Assembly (NCBI GenBank): GCA_023015935.1 | Contig: JALKAY010000002.1 | Coordinates: 310,001 to 374,000, forward strand | From: Flavobacteriaceae bacterium F08102 | GTDB lineage: Bacteria; Bacteroidota; Bacteroidia; Flavobacteriales; Flavobacteriaceae | DNA length: 64,000 nt | Direction of reading: 5' to 3' | Program-made: the position numbers and the translations under genes | The notes under the pieces: model-generated | Told to the model about the DNA's origin: nothing | Seen by the model: only the letters and a program-made list of their open reading frames with translations | Databases searched by the model: none | Part shown: positions 63,235-64,000 of the stretch, piece by piece | Position numbering within the stretch: position 1 is the first letter of the stretch | Layout: the number at the start of each line of letters is the position of its first letter

Positions 63235-64000
63235 ATGATGATTAGAACCTCGGTTGCCGTTTTATTACTTTCACTACTCGTAGTCACTGGTGCCTGCCGA
63301 AAAGACTTTGGAACAATCTTAAGTTCAGGAGACTTAGCATTTTCGGTTGATACGTTGTTATTAAATCGAGTTTTCGAAGATATCAGCTCAAGTACACAAT
63401 CGTTTAAAGTTTATAATAGATCCAAAGAAGCAATTCGGATTCCGCAAATAAGCTTAGGAAGAGGAGATCAATCGTTTTATCGCCTTAATATTGATGGGGT
63501 GCCTGGTAAGTCTTTTGAAGATGTAGAGATTCTTGGGAAAGATAGTATTTTCGTTTTTGTTGAAGCTACGATTGATTTTGACTTTGTTGATCCTGATGAT
63601 TTTTTTTACCGTGATGCAGTGATTTTTGATACAGGCATGTATGAACAGCGAGTACCTCTAGAAGCTTTAGTCTTGGATGTCAATTTAATACGGCCTGACC
63701 GAACACGCGTAGGGGATGATTTTGTATATGAAACCATCGTGCTGGGCGAAGATGAAGATGGACAGCCTTTAGGGGTTCGCGGCGTAATGTTATCGGGTAA
63801 TACCACGTTTACAAATGAAAAACCCTATCTAATTTATGGATATATTGGGGTTCCTGAAAATTCAACCTTAACTATAGAAGCTGGTGCTAGATTGTATTTT
63901 CACAATGAATCTGGAATTGTTGTCGATAAAAAAGGAAGTTTAAAGGTGCTTGGTACGGCTGATGAAAAAGTGCTTTTTGAAGACGATCGATTAGAGCCAG
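63235..64000 (+). CDS. Lipoprotein with a possible right-handed beta-helix (partial, runs off the right edge)
   Basis: The frame is open from ATG at 63235 to the edge (255 residues visible). Lipobox Val-Thr-Gly-Ala-Cys (Cys21). Residues 30-165 form a beta-rich domain with alternating Asp/Phe motifs. From about 190 the sequence has Gly-Asn-Thr-Thr-Phe-Thr-Asn-Glu, Leu-Thr-Ile-Glu-Ala-Gly-Ala-Arg-Leu-Tyr-Phe and Leu-Lys-Val-Leu-Gly-Thr-Ala, the ladder pattern of right-handed beta-helix (pectate-lyase-like) surface proteins. No catalytic residue can be judged from this part. It starts 27 bp after the cyclotransferase stop and may be cotranscribed with it. Confidence 0.75.
   Translation, partial: MMIRTSVAVLLLSLLVVTGACRKDFGTILSSGDLAFSVDTLLLNRVFEDISSSTQSFKVYNRSKEAIRIPQISLGRGDQSFYRLNIDGVPGKSFEDVEILGKDSIFVFVEATIDFDFVDPDDFFYRDAVIFDTGMYEQRVPLEALVLDVNLIRPDRTRVGDDFVYETIVLGEDEDGQPLGVRGVMLSGNTTFTNEKPYLIYGYIGVPENSTLTIEAGARLYFHNESGIVVDKKGSLKVLGTADEKVLFEDDRLEP

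Overview
The window looks like chromosomal DNA of a member of the Flavobacteriaceae (Bacteroidota). The evidence is AT-rich sequence, genes without clear Shine-Dalgarno sites, promoters of the TTTG-N18-TAnnTTTG type, SusC/SusD pairs, many lipoproteins with a Leu-Ser/Thr-x-Cys lipobox, a two-subunit methylmalonyl-CoA mutase next to udk and an ftsB-like gene, and a type II-C CRISPR-Cas locus with a Cas9 of about 1390 residues.

Region 1-49749 is dominated by four cassettes with the same parts: an ECF sigma factor, a FecR-type anti-sigma factor, an STN-domain SusC-like TonB-dependent transporter, a SusD-like lipoprotein and (in three of four certainly) TlpA/ResA-like thioredoxin-fold proteins. 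Locus A is 2937-10316, possibly continuing into 1-2864. Locus B is 10455-20110, locus C 20280-30965 and locus D 41096-49749. I see no glycoside hydrolase, polysaccharide lyase or sulfatase in any of them, so these are not ordinary polysaccharide utilisation loci. The expected circuit is: SusC/SusD binds a ligand at the outer membrane, the STN domain of SusC signals to FecR, FecR frees the sigma factor, and the sigma factor activates susC. Each susC is preceded by an inverted repeat and a conserved leader. In locus A the susC gene has an in-frame TAA at codon 44 and is probably broken.

Between loci C and D (30980-39840) lies a type II-C CRISPR-Cas system: an array of 34 identical 46-bp repeats that starts 14 bp after the locus C sigma gene, then cas2, cas1 and cas9 on the minus strand, then a tracrRNA on the plus strand. 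Beyond it is a tRNA-Pro(GGG) gene on the minus strand. It is followed by two tandem 162/163-bp repeats, each carrying the last 17 nt of the tRNA and a terminator hairpin, an arrangement like the rtT repeats of the E. coli tyrT operon.

Region 49944-64000 is mostly housekeeping: a PQQ-type sugar dehydrogenase with a cytochrome c, uridine kinase, an FtsB/DivIC-like protein, methylmalonyl-CoA mutase subunits, a CvfB-like RNA-binding protein, a TRIC/UPF0126 membrane protein, a class A penicillin-binding protein, ribosomal protein L31 type B, a glutaminyl-peptide cyclotransferase and a truncated lipoprotein at the right edge. All family assignments come from reading motifs, not from database searches.
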